In this document: positions 47,196 to 55,317 of the stretch, piece by piece | Numbering within the stretch: the stretch's first letter is position 1 | How the letters are laid out: each line of letters starts with the position of its first letter | Source of the DNA: Spartinivicinus marinus | Lineage (GTDB): Bacteria > Pseudomonadota > Gammaproteobacteria > Pseudomonadales > Zooshikellaceae | Assembly: GCF_026309355.1 (NCBI RefSeq) | Contig: NZ_JAPJZK010000001.1 | Coordinates: 62,001 to 126,000 of the forward strand | Reading direction: 5' to 3' | Length of the DNA stretch: 64,000 nucleotides | Notes under the pieces: generated by a model | Database searches by the model: none | What the model was told of the DNA's origin: nothing | The model's input: the letters and a program-made list of their open reading frames with translations, nothing else | Program-made: the position numbers and the translations under genes

Positions 47196-48599
47196 CTATT
47201 GATTTTCTTGGTGAAGTGTCGAGCTGTACACTCGATTACCTACTTTTGAAACGAACAACAATACCTTTTGCCCTGCCTGTATATCTAAAATAAACTGACT
47301 TAGCTCCACTCCTTTTTCATTAACAGTAGGTATTTCCTTTTTTTCTGATGTTTTATTCACACCAGAAAAAAACCAGTCAATTAAACTACTGTCGTTTTTT
47401 CGTACTTTTTCAGAAGTAAATTGATATGGAAATAATCGATAACGGCCTGGGCTGAGTTGAACTGTCGCCGTTTGAATGGAAGAAGGCAACATATTCCAGC
47501 TTCTGACATCAGCAGCTTCACTAAATACTGACGCAACATTTAGCAGCATCGTTAAGTTTGCATTATTTTGATTTTGACTGGCTTTAATAGCCAGATGTTT
47601 TGCTACCATGCGAGCTAAAGCAGTGGAGTAAATAACAGTACTTTGTTCATCAAGATCTTTACGAGCTATATTTTCTACACTTTCAATTGTGTCTGTATAA
47701 AAGTTGTCACCATTAATTTGAAACGTTAATGGTCTAGATTGCTTATCAATATCAGGATAATAGGGCAAAGCCAGAGTAACATTATGCTCTAACTGAGGCA
47801 CATAAACTGTCAAAAATCGCTGTTTTTTTGCACTAACCACACCATCCCAATACACAATGGTCACTTCACCCGAGTGTCTATTTGGAAAACTAGCCGTTTC
47901 ACCAAAATGCTTAGTATATTTTTTATACTCTTTATGTAGCCCTAATTGGTAACTGCAACGTAATAGTTTTTCTTGCAATGCTTGAGGAATTGGTATCTCC
48001 TGGCTTGTTAAGATATTCGCTGCATTACGATAACTGATCATGGCATTATCTGTTTCGCCTAACAACTCATAAACAAAACCAGCAAGGTATTCCATACTGG
48101 CTATCCGCCCATTCGAAGCACTGCTTTCAGCAAATTGTCGTGTTTTTACCTGTGCTTGAAGTATTTCTACACGAGCAGCATCCAGTTGGCCTAACAATAA
48201 ATAGTTTAAAGCCAGCAGCTCATACAGCAACATCTGCTCACTTGGCGTAGCAACATAACTTTTTAAGGTATCATTAACCGCTACCGCTCCTATATTTTCA
48301 CTAATACTGATAGCGTCTAGTTGTTGGATGAGCGTTTTTGCCGTCTGCAAATCTTGTATTGCATCAATGAAGTCACCTGTTAGGGTTTTTAATAGGCCAT
48401 AATCAAGTAAGTATTGCACTTGGTCCCTTGCTGAATATTTAATTGTTTTTAATTCAGCCAGCACCTGCTCCGGTGAATGCGCCTCTAACTCAGCGGCCAA
48501 ATCATTGAGCCGCATCGAAGAAAGCGCACAACCTTGTAATAACAAGCACAATAACAGTCCTGACACCCCTAAAGGGTGTCTAAAAAGTAATTCCATCAT
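47196..48599 (-). CDS. COG3014-family lipoprotein with helical repeats
   Basis: A 467-residue lipoprotein with lipobox LLLQGCAL. The first 250 residues are TPR-like (LLDYGLLKTLTGDFIDAIQDLQTA, LLALNYLLLGQLDAARVEILQA, YLAGFVYELLGETDNAMISYRNA). The C-terminal half is beta-rich (VTIVYWDGVVSAKKQRFLTVYVP) and includes VARMVAKHLAIKAS. This two-part layout is that of the COG3014 group. It lies 10 bases downstream of the LpoB-like gene in the four-lipoprotein operon. Confidence 0.82.
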   Translation of the reverse strand: MMELLFRHPLGVSGLLLCLLLQGCALSSMRLNDLAAELEAHSPEQVLAELKTIKYSARDQVQYLLDYGLLKTLTGDFIDAIQDLQTAKTLIQQLDAISISENIGAVAVNDTLKSYVATPSEQMLLYELLALNYLLLGQLDAARVEILQAQVKTRQFAESSASNGRIASMEYLAGFVYELLGETDNAMISYRNAANILTSQEIPIPQALQEKLLRCSYQLGLHKEYKKYTKHFGETASFPNRHSGEVTIVYWDGVVSAKKQRFLTVYVPQLEHNVTLALPYYPDIDKQSRPLTFQINGDNFYTDTIESVENIARKDLDEQSTVIYSTALARMVAKHLAIKASQNQNNANLTMLLNVASVFSEAADVRSWNMLPSSIQTATVQLSPGRYRLFPYQFTSEKVRKNDSSLIDWFFSGVNKTSEKKEIPTVNEKGVELSQFILDIQAGQKVLLFVSKVGNRVYSSTLHQENQ

Positions 48600-48609
48600 T
48601 GATTAAATC

Positions 48610-49212
48610 TTAATAACGAAACTTGCCGTTTTTAACCAGCTTTTTAATCTTTTTGTGGCCAATCCAAACTTTTCTATTATCAGCCATACTCACCATGGTT
48701 AAGTCTACCTGGTAATAACGTACTTGTTTGTTGTCATTAACATCAAAAATGGTATTGATTTGCCCTTGCAACATAAAATCAGCACCCCGCTCTTGGCCCG
48801 CCGCATTTCGTGAGTCTTCACTGGCATGAAGATCCTGGTCCATTCGCTCATCACGAATTTCATTACGGTCATTTTGGGAAGCGACAAACTCTACCCGGCC
48901 TGAGTTGATTAACTCTCTTTCCAGCTCTGCTACAAAGGTTCTAACATTTATATGCTCGTGACTTAAGTTACGCACCGTGCCCACAATAACCGCAGGCGTT
49001 TTTCCTCTTCTTGTCATAAAATTAGCAATCCAAGGCCGTGATAGTGCATCATTAATCATTTCACGAGACACTAACTGAGAGTCAGTATCATTCCAGGCAC
49101 CACTTAAATCAACGACTTCATCAGCACCAATTCGAGTCACTTGAGTACTATTACAGCCTACTAACCCCAATGCCATTACCACAGTAAATGCAGACTTGAT
49201 AATCAACTTCAC
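48610..49212 (-). CDS. LpoB-like penicillin-binding-protein activator
   Basis: A 200-residue lipoprotein (lipobox ALGLVGCNS) with the LpoB-type domain: DLSGAWNDTDSQLVSREMINDAL, AVIVGTVRNLSHEHINVRTF, LINSGRVEFVAS, GADFMLQGQINTI and YYQVDLTMVSMADNRKVW. True LpoB activates PBP1B; many relatives, including this one in an LPP20-COG3014 operon, are only LpoB-like, so the PBP role is inference. The start codon is GTG (49210-49212) with AAGGAAGT upstream. Confidence 0.85.
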   Translation of the reverse strand: MKLIIKSAFTVVMALGLVGCNSTQVTRIGADEVVDLSGAWNDTDSQLVSREMINDALSRPWIANFMTRRGKTPAVIVGTVRNLSHEHINVRTFVAELERELINSGRVEFVASQNDRNEIRDERMDQDLHASEDSRNAAGQERGADFMLQGQINTIFDVNDNKQVRYYQVDLTMVSMADNRKVWIGHKKIKKLVKNGKFRY

Positions 49213-49235
49213 GAGTTACTTCCTTAAAATTGCAA

Positions 49236-49766
49236 TTAGTTACTTGAGAAAGGTAAATGTTTGATAAAGCGACTTTTAAAGTTTTCGCTTAAGCGAGAAG
49301 CTCTTTTTATTGACTTTTCTAGTTTTTTTAAATCCAGCTGAGCAATTGCATAAATATCTTTCGTATTTTGATCTTTCCAATAGCCAATAATCTTCACGCC
49401 ATTCAGTGCCAGCTGGGTATGAGAGTTTATTTCACGCTCAATATTGCTATCAGCCTCCTCCCCATCACTGGCTATATAATCTGCATGTAAGGCATCCATC
49501 GAAACAGATAGCACTCTAGCTACCTCAGCCCTAGCACGGTTAGCAGCAGTGGACTTTTGTAATGACAAATCCCCCACCACAGGTGCCATGCCAACGCCGT
49601 GAATAAAACGGCCGTCATCATTCTCAACTGCTTGAGAGCCTTCATTCACCCAGTTTGGTGCATCTTCAATACCTAAATCGCTTTTTACTTTAGGTGCACC
49701 AGAACAACCTACCAGTAACAATACACTTACTGCACATAGCAGTAAGTACTTAACTCGCCCTACCAT
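49236..49766 (-). CDS. LPP20-family lipoprotein (first gene of the lipoprotein operon)
   Basis: A 176-residue lipoprotein (lipobox LLLVGCSG). It has the LPP20 core: PNWVNEGSQAVENDDGRFIHGVGMAP, TAANRARAEVARVLSV and VKIIGYWKDQNTKDIYAIAQLDL. It starts the run of four lipoprotein genes, spaced 23, 10 and 33 bases apart, so all should be on one transcript. Its homology to the last gene of the run suggests an internal duplication or two subunits of one envelope complex. Confidence 0.85.
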   Translation of the reverse strand: MVGRVKYLLLCAVSVLLLVGCSGAPKVKSDLGIEDAPNWVNEGSQAVENDDGRFIHGVGMAPVVGDLSLQKSTAANRARAEVARVLSVSMDALHADYIASDGEEADSNIEREINSHTQLALNGVKIIGYWKDQNTKDIYAIAQLDLKKLEKSIKRASRLSENFKSRFIKHLPFSSN

Positions 49767-49955
49767 AATTCACTCGCCCCTAAAACAATCTTTACAGTTT
49801 TATCTTTACAATTTTTTAAGCTTGTCTTGTTAAAAAAAGAATCGTTTTAGCCGAAGTCTACGACAATTGCAATGTAGGGATTATAACTATAGTGTGGTTG
49901 AAGCTAATGAAGTAATATTGCAGGGTTTTATTAGTAAAAACTAATATCATCGCAT

Positions 49956-50525
49956 TCAGTCAGTAGAAATTATCAGCCTGTTTGAAACAGCTTCATCAAA
50001 GTACTTGATTTCATCAACAGGAAAGTTAAGTTTATTTTCATAGTTTAATGGCTCGTAAAAGGCTTGATATAAATACCCATCTTTTTTCATATAATCAATT
50101 AACTCTGAAAGTATATCTCTCTCACTATTATTGCTTGTTTCACTCCGACTTCTTGTTTCCACCGTTTTTATTAGATATTCATGCAAAGATAATAAGGCAG
50201 AATTTTGACTCTTAAACGATACAACAAAGTTATAAAGCCCCCATTCAGAAAATGTATCAATTCGCCCACCAGGCCCAAAGTCAATTCTTATATACTGACT
50301 TTTATCTTTACTTCGAATATCGCATTCGTAGCCATGAAAAAAGTAAATATAATCCAGTTTTACTAACTCACCATGCTGCTTGAATTTTCGAAAACACCAA
50401 CTATAAAAAATATCATCTTGTTCACAACCAAGCACCTCACTTAAGTCTTTTATTATTACTTGCTTGGTATGCGTATAATAATCCAGTGCTGCAAGTGTGC
50501 TTGTTATATTATGATCTGGAGTCAT
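49956..50525 (-). CDS. uncharacterised soluble protein
   Basis: 189 residues. The N-terminal half has ALDYYTHTKQVIIKDLSEVLG, and the middle has a beta-rich block (YDIRSKDKSQYIRIDFGPGG-like; exact: CDIRSKDKSQYIRIDFGPG, IDTFSEWGLYNFV). A helical end rich in Tyr/Asp/Glu follows. The order resembles small proteins found beside polymorphic toxins, but I do not recognise a family with confidence. The start is ATG 50525. No neighbour in the same transcription unit. Confidence 0.5.
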   Translation of the reverse strand: MTPDHNITSTLAALDYYTHTKQVIIKDLSEVLGCEQDDIFYSWCFRKFKQHGELVKLDYIYFFHGYECDIRSKDKSQYIRIDFGPGGRIDTFSEWGLYNFVVSFKSQNSALLSLHEYLIKTVETRSRSETSNNSERDILSELIDYMKKDGYLYQAFYEPLNYENKLNFPVDEIKYFDEAVSNRLIISTD

Positions 50526-50670
50526 TTTTTCATCACCGGCGTACTTAGGTGCTTTTTCTATGTTTTTCCTATACTTCAGAAGAAACTAAAAAGAAGGCTA
50601 ACACTTAATGTCCCTTCAATGTTAATAAGAAGGGACCAGAAGCTAGCAAATATACTGCTACTTTTATTAT

Positions 50671-51171
50671 TTATAAATTACCACATTGCAAATCAATAGA
50701 CATTTGGCGAATTCCCCAGCTTTCTCGATACCCCCGTTCACGAGCATAATCTATTCTAGATTGGGTATTATCACGCTTACCACCGATAACAGCATAAGGC
50801 CGGAATTTATAGATTGTCGTTGTAAGTGGCTTACCAAATGCATTCGTAGTCTTGCCATTGGCATCATGTGCTAGCTTGGTGTTTACTGCATGAACAGGCA
50901 AGCTGTTATTATAGGCATTATTCTCAGGATAAAATTGAAATAAATACACATTGTCACTATTATCCCACTCCCCATTCCAGCTATTCGCCTTTACAATATG
51001 CTTTTCATACATCATTTTTTGATCAATACAGCCAAACGTTGTATCGATCACCAACTGATTACCAAGACCAGAAGAATACCAGGTCAATGTTCTTTCATTT
51101 GCACTGAATGCCTGCCCAGTAACTAAACTGACGCCTAAACCCAACGCTAATACAGCTGCTTTATTTTTCAT
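50671..51171 (-). CDS. secreted protein, unknown function
   Basis: 166 residues. A clear signal peptide (MKNKAAVLALGLGVSLVTG, cleavage after AFS) and AAGGAAG upstream. The mature domain is Asn/Tyr-rich, with one cysteine pair (TFGCIDQK and DLQCGNL) that could form a disulfide, and an aromatic YSSGLGNQLVIDTTFG start. No family is recognised. Confidence 0.6.
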   Translation of the reverse strand: MKNKAAVLALGLGVSLVTGQAFSANERTLTWYSSGLGNQLVIDTTFGCIDQKMMYEKHIVKANSWNGEWDNSDNVYLFQFYPENNAYNNSLPVHAVNTKLAHDANGKTTNAFGKPLTTTIYKFRPYAVIGGKRDNTQSRIDYARERGYRESWGIRQMSIDLQCGNL

Positions 51172-51597
51172 TATCTACTTCCTTACTTTTACTTATGTGT
51201 TATGGAAGCAAATACTAATCTATCCTGTATTTAGCAGCAATGACTAATACATGGAGATAACCACTCAACATATAATACTTTAGTCGTATTGATTAATTTA
51301 ATATTTTCTGAAAAGCATTCACACATACCCAACACGCTTAATTTTTAGATATAAAAATTAAGATAACAACTATTAAATCATATGTTAAACAGTATTTTCT
51401 TTAGCTTTTTATGATAATAATCAAAACCACTTTCATCTACCACTTTACACTTTCTATCCAAAACATACTTAAAGACTTCTAGGACATGCAGAATAATAAA
51501 TACAAAGAGAAAACTAAGTCTCTATTTGCTTCATAACAACAGCAGAAAAAGGTTAACTACAGGATAACTACTAGTGACTCTTTAAAAATAACTTTAG
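51172..51597. other. gene-free gap with a degenerate repeat
   Basis: About 425 bases. At 51324-51360 an ACATACCCAACACGC...TTTTTAGATATAAAAATTAAG stretch resembles a decayed arm and module of the dispersed repeat. No gene is supported. Confidence 0.45.
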
Positions 51598-52668
51598 TTA
51601 AACAGATGTTGAATTTAGTGGGGTAGAAAATAATCGCTGTGCAGAACGTATACCTTTTAGCCATGTTTGCCCTAATTGACGGCTCAGTTGTTGTATTTTT
51701 TCTTTAGGGCCAACCGCTCGGTTAAATTGGCGGGTGAGTTTTTGCATAGTATTTAGCCACTCATTTTCATTAACCCCTAGTCGCTGCAAAATAGGAGGAA
51801 TATGCGCAGGAATACTACCTCGCTTATTGTCACGAATAGCACGACCACTCCAGTCAACTAAATCATAATAGTCGCTCTCATGAAAATAAATACCACAGGT
51901 TGGATCAACCTCAGGTTTTATATTACCACTAAAAGGTAACAACATCGGTGATTTGTTTTCCTCAGCTGATTTTGGTTGCGTAGCCCTTTTTGAAGCTTTA
52001 GCTTTTTTAATGATTTTTTTCTTTTTCTGCTGCTGCCGAGTCTGAATTCGACTTTGTACCGAGGTAAAATCAGAAGTTTCTGGCCTATCAGCCAGCTTAG
52101 CCCGAATAGGATTTAAATCCACGTAGGCCATAAAGGTTAGCAGAGCCTCTTCTGTTAACAAGGCTTGGCTCTTAAAACGAGACTCCCAGAAACGACCTTT
52201 GCAGTTATCTTCCTTATTCGCTTTGCGAGCAATAAACTCATTTAAACAACGCATAAACCAGCTTAAATCTGCTAACCGTTTACGCCATGTTTGAATAATT
52301 TCGCTAACTACAAAATTTTCTGCTTTACCCGTTTCACCATTTAACCAACGATTAACTAAAAAATTACCGTTATAAAGCTTCATCCAACGCTCAACCACCT
52401 CATGATTACTCCACTCTTCAGCTCGATGGCTATCAATGCGCACAACAATATGGTAGTGGTTACTCATCACCGCATAAGCACATAAATCAATCGCAAAGAT
52501 GTCTACCAACTCTGCTAGACGATCCACAATCCATTGACGGCGGTGCTCAAAGCTACACCCTGTCAATTTATCCTCACCACATAAAAATGCTCGCCTAACA
52601 CAGCGGGTAATACAATGGTAAAAAGGCGTCGCATCCAACGCCACCTGTTCACGACGGGCACGAGTCAT
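51598..52668 (-). CDS. REP-associated tyrosine transposase (Y1/HUH)
   Basis: A 356-residue single-strand transposase of the RAYT group. Visible are the N-terminal [24 protein letters not shown], the HUH metal motif in MSNHYHIVVRID, GRFWESRFKSQALL and the tyrosine motif MAYVDLNPIRAKLADRP. It is longer than typical RAYTs (about 160-230 residues), with a Lys-rich linker (about 205-235) and an extra C-terminal domain. RAYTs nick and move REP-type palindromes. The 5' end of this gene plus its upstream hairpin is duplicated twice at 54171-54475. A role in spreading the TATACCC repeats is possible but not shown. Confidence 0.88.
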   Translation of the reverse strand: MTRARREQVALDATPFYHCITRCVRRAFLCGEDKLTGCSFEHRRQWIVDRLAELVDIFAIDLCAYAVMSNHYHIVVRIDSHRAEEWSNHEVVERWMKLYNGNFLVNRWLNGETGKAENFVVSEIIQTWRKRLADLSWFMRCLNEFIARKANKEDNCKGRFWESRFKSQALLTEEALLTFMAYVDLNPIRAKLADRPETSDFTSVQSRIQTRQQQKKKKIIKKAKASKRATQPKSAEENKSPMLLPFSGNIKPEVDPTCGIYFHESDYYDLVDWSGRAIRDNKRGSIPAHIPPILQRLGVNENEWLNTMQKLTRQFNRAVGPKEKIQQLSRQLGQTWLKGIRSAQRLFSTPLNSTSV

Positions 52669-52685
52669 ATAGGCCCACCCCTTTT

Positions 52686-52732
52686 ATTTGACAGCTATTT
52701 TAAGCTTAGATGAAGCTTCTGTGCTGTCAAAT
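52686..52732. promoter_or_regulatory. perfect hairpin upstream of the RAYT gene
   Basis: 10-bp inverted repeat ATTTGACAGC (52686-52695) and GCTGTCAAAT (52723-52732), with nested AAGCTT/AAGCTT (52702 and 52713) inside. The decayed copy at 54331-54377 keeps ATTTGAC/GTCAAAT. Conservation of the pairing suggests a functional structure: a transposon-end hairpin recognised by the RAYT, or a promoter operator. Confidence 0.6.
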
Positions 52733-52833
52733 TTCATAGGATGCTGAGATGGATGCCCTTTTAATCCACGGCATCATATGTACCACGCTAGAATTATTTT
52801 TGGCTAACTAGCAAATTAAAAAGGGCATCCACC

Positions 52834-53853
52834 ATGAATAATAGTGTAATTAGCATTGATTTAGCAAAAAATAGTTTTCAAATTTGTGCTTTAAATAGTC
52901 ATCATAAAGTCGTATTCAATAAAAAAGTCACTAGAAAAAAGTTAGTAAGTGAGCTGCAACAACTATCGCCTGCTCCTGTTATTATGGAAGCTTGTTATTC
53001 AGCTAACCCTTGGGGTCGCAAACTACAGGAATTAGGATTTGACGTAAAGTTAATTCCCCCTTATCAGGTCAAACCATTTTTAGTAGGCAATAAAAATGAT
53101 CACAATGATGCAGTGGCCATTGCAGAAGCCTCGCTACGACCCAAGGCACGTTTTGTCCCAGTTAAAACGTTGGAGCAACAAGATGTTCAGTCCTTACAGC
53201 GAATTCGGGAGCGCTTAATTAAATCCCGTACGGCACTGGTTAATCAGTTACGTGGTCTATTAAGTGAGTATGGTATTGTTGTAGAAAAACTCCCTTACAA
53301 ATTAAAAGCAAAAGTACCACTTATACTTGAAGATAGCTCTAACCCATTAACCGTCAAAGCAAGGCAGTTTATTCAATCACTTTACCAAGAGTGGGATTAT
53401 TTAGATAAACGCATCAATGATATAGAAGAAATGACTGACAACTCCGTTAAAGATAATGAAGACTACCAACGATTAATTAATATACCTGGTATAGGTCCAG
53501 TGACAGCTACTGCATTAATTGCATCTATCTGCGACCCACATCATTTTAAAAATGGTCGTCATATGGCTGCTTGGATTGGTTTAACCCCTTCACAATATGC
53601 GAGTGGAGATAGTAATAAATTAGGTGGTATCACCAAACGGGGAAATCGTACTTTAAGGCGACTACTCATACATGGTGCTAGGGCTTTAATGAATTGGAGC
53701 CACAAGAAAAACGATAAATTTAGTCGTTGGATTAATGCTTTATGTCAGCGAATGCATGTGTGCAAAGCCATAGTTGCCATTGCAAATAAATTGGCACGAA
53801 TTGCTTGGGCTGTGCTGGCTAAAAAAGAAAGTTATAATCCGGCTGTAGCATAA
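52834..53853 (+). CDS. IS110/IS1111-family DEDD transposase
   Basis: A 339-residue recombinase. The RuvC-like DEDD residues are Asp9 (ISIDLAKN), Glu52 (IMEACYSA), Asp89 and Asp92 (GNKNDHNDAVAI). The C-terminal transposase-20 domain is plain (INIPGIGPVTATALIASI, AAWIGLTPSQYASG, GGITKRGNRTLRRLLIHGARA), including the Ser-containing YASG site. The length is typical. It works with an RNA guide encoded by the element. ATG 52834 follows the AGGGCATCC inverted repeat directly. Confidence 0.95.
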   Translation: MNNSVISIDLAKNSFQICALNSHHKVVFNKKVTRKKLVSELQQLSPAPVIMEACYSANPWGRKLQELGFDVKLIPPYQVKPFLVGNKNDHNDAVAIAEASLRPKARFVPVKTLEQQDVQSLQRIRERLIKSRTALVNQLRGLLSEYGIVVEKLPYKLKAKVPLILEDSSNPLTVKARQFIQSLYQEWDYLDKRINDIEEMTDNSVKDNEDYQRLINIPGIGPVTATALIASICDPHHFKNGRHMAAWIGLTPSQYASGDSNKLGGITKRGNRTLRRLLIHGARALMNWSHKKNDKFSRWINALCQRMHVCKAIVAIANKLARIAWAVLAKKESYNPAVA

Positions 53854-53911
53854 ATAGTTTACTCACCCACAACGGCAGCGTTGCTGCATTAATGAAATAA
53901 AAAACGGTTAT

Positions 53912-53978
53912 GCCTTTGTCAGAACCTGAGTGAGGACACCGGTCATCAAGACCTGTTGGATGCATAGGCGACAAAGGC
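53912..53978 (+). ncRNA. candidate IS1111 guide (seek/bridge) RNA segment
   Basis: GCCTTTGTC (53912-53920) and GACAAAGGC (53970-53978) form a perfect 9-bp stem that encloses a 49-base loop containing ACCGGTCATCAAGACCTG. It lies in the long right non-coding end of the IS1111-type element, where guide RNAs of this group are encoded. The strand is assumed the same as the transposase. This is a position- and structure-based proposal. Confidence 0.5.
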
Positions 53979-54170
53979 TTCTTGAATCTCATTAAGGCTC
54001 GGTGCACTAATTGCCATCATAGAAGCCGGATATATGTCTTTTGCCGTTTTTTCATTTCTGTGCCAGCTAGCTGGATAATTGGGTAACAAAAATGAAATAG
54101 TTTAACAAGAAAGAAGTTGACATAGGCCGGGCATCCATATATGTCCTTAATGTCCTACACTTAATGTCCT

Positions 54171-54377
54171 ACAATCCATTGACGGCGGTGCTCAAAGCTA
54201 CACCCTGTCAATTTATCCTCACCACATAAAAATGCTCGCCTAACACAGCGGGTAATACAATGGTAAAAAGGCGTCGCATCCAATGCCACCTGTTCACGAC
54301 GGGCACGAGTCATATAGGCCCACCTCTTTTATTTGACTATTACTTTAAGTTTAGATGACACTTCTGTGTTGTCAAAT
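54171..54377 (-). pseudogene. duplicated 5' fragment of the RAYT gene with its upstream hairpin
   Basis: 207 bases matching 52526-52732 with few changes (for example CCAATGCC for CCAACGCC). It contains the first 47 or so codons of the transposase, its start, the spacer and the ATTTGAC/GTCAAAT hairpin. The rest of the gene is missing. It marks an earlier or abortive duplication event. Confidence 0.85.
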
Positions 54378-54411
54378 TTTAGTGGCTGTCCTTATTATTA
54401 CCCTATATATA

Positions 54412-54475
54412 AAAAAGGTGTCGCGTCCAACGACACCTGTTCATGACTAACGCGAGATAGACTCACTCTTTTTAT
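54412..54475 (-). repeat. second, more degraded RAYT 5' remnant
   Basis: AAAAAAGGTGTCGCGTCCAA, then CGACACCTGTTCATGACTAA, aligns with the same part of the RAYT start (AAAAAGGCGTCGCATCCAAC). About 60 bases, more diverged than the copy at 54171. Three tandem generations of the same end are therefore present. Confidence 0.7.
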
Positions 54476-54513
54476 TAGTTTCTTTATCGTAGTAAAAATA
54501 CTTCTATCGTCAG

Positions 54514-55314
54514 TTAATCTTCATTAAGAGGTAACCACAAAAGCTCACTACCACAAGCCGGACACATATCACCAAAATACTCTTTTGCATATTTTTCACA
54601 AAATACACACCTTTTTCCGTATTCAGATATATTTTTCATATTTTCTTCATATGCTTCAGGCTCTATTTTTTTAAATGCCATTTGCTGATATTTTTCATAC
54701 AAAAACTCAATAGTTTCAGAAACATCATATTGGTTTGGCACTGGAAACCAATAAGCGCCATCAATTTTAATGGGTTCAGATTTAAGTATATTATTAATCT
54801 CACTAATATTTCTCTCTGACCAACAATTCAACTTAAATATTCTTTTTTCAATTTCTATCCAATCTTCCCAAGTGCTTATTTTTAAAAAAAGTTGGTCTAA
54901 AGTGTTCTGATTAACTGAAATTTTAGTCATTGTATTTTGTTTATCTATCAATAATTCATTGTTCTCTATATTAAAATCTAATTTCTTTTGACTAAGTATT
55001 TCTTCATACCAGCAAGGCAAGGCTAACTCCAGTCTCGGCATTTTCCGCAAAATCCCTACAGCATCAGCAGACATCTGTGATAAGCTATTTGTAAGCTGAT
55101 TTGGCAAAAGACTTTCTAAATCCTCAAGTTCCATACCTGAGTAAACTAAATCAATTAACTCCTTACTAAATCCAAGCTTTGTAAACAGTTGTATTATTTT
55201 TGGAGAGAACAATAACTGTTCTGCTTCGTCTATACTAACAACACCTTTCTTAATACTTTCTGTTAAGCCAAGACTAAGGATTAAAAATAACTTTTCATTT
55301 TTTTTTGCATCCAC
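54514..55314 (-). CDS. DUF3969-like protein, candidate immunity to the RHS-HINT toxin
   Basis: 266 residues from GTG 55312-55314, with TGGAG inside the end of the RHS gene as ribosome binding site. The first 100 residues (EKLFLILSLGLTESIKKGVV, SIDEAEQLLFSP) look like the DUF3969 family, which is often found beside RHS toxins. The C-terminus carries a zinc ribbon with two CxxC pairs (RCVFCEKY, MCPACGSE). It follows the RHS stop by three bases and is likely co-translated. Immunity function is inferred from position. Confidence 0.75.
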   Translation of the reverse strand: MDAKKNEKLFLILSLGLTESIKKGVVSIDEAEQLLFSPKIIQLFTKLGFSKELIDLVYSGMELEDLESLLPNQLTNSLSQMSADAVGILRKMPRLELALPCWYEEILSQKKLDFNIENNELLIDKQNTMTKISVNQNTLDQLFLKISTWEDWIEIEKRIFKLNCWSERNISEINNILKSEPIKIDGAYWFPVPNQYDVSETIEFLYEKYQQMAFKKIEPEAYEENMKNISEYGKRCVFCEKYAKEYFGDMCPACGSELLWLPLNED

Positions 55315-55317
55315 CGT

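Larger units (their letters stand above)
52749..54138 (+). mobile_element. IS110-family element of the IS1111 type
   Basis: About 1390 bases. ATGGATGCCC at 52749-52758 and GGGCATCCAT at 54129-54138 are inverted repeats marking the ends; an additional inward AAAAAGGGCATCCA lies just before the transposase start. The left non-coding end is short (85 bases) and the right one long (285 bases), the arrangement of IS1111-type elements, whose guide RNA is encoded at the right end. No target duplication is seen, as expected for the family. It sits between the RAYT upstream hairpin and its duplicated remnant. Confidence 0.82.

Noticed and set aside
51598-52668. Calling the RAYT the mover of the TATACCC repeats
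   Set aside because: Repeat arms do not resemble the ATTTGACAGC hairpin next to the RAYT, and no copy flanks it. The link is left as a question.
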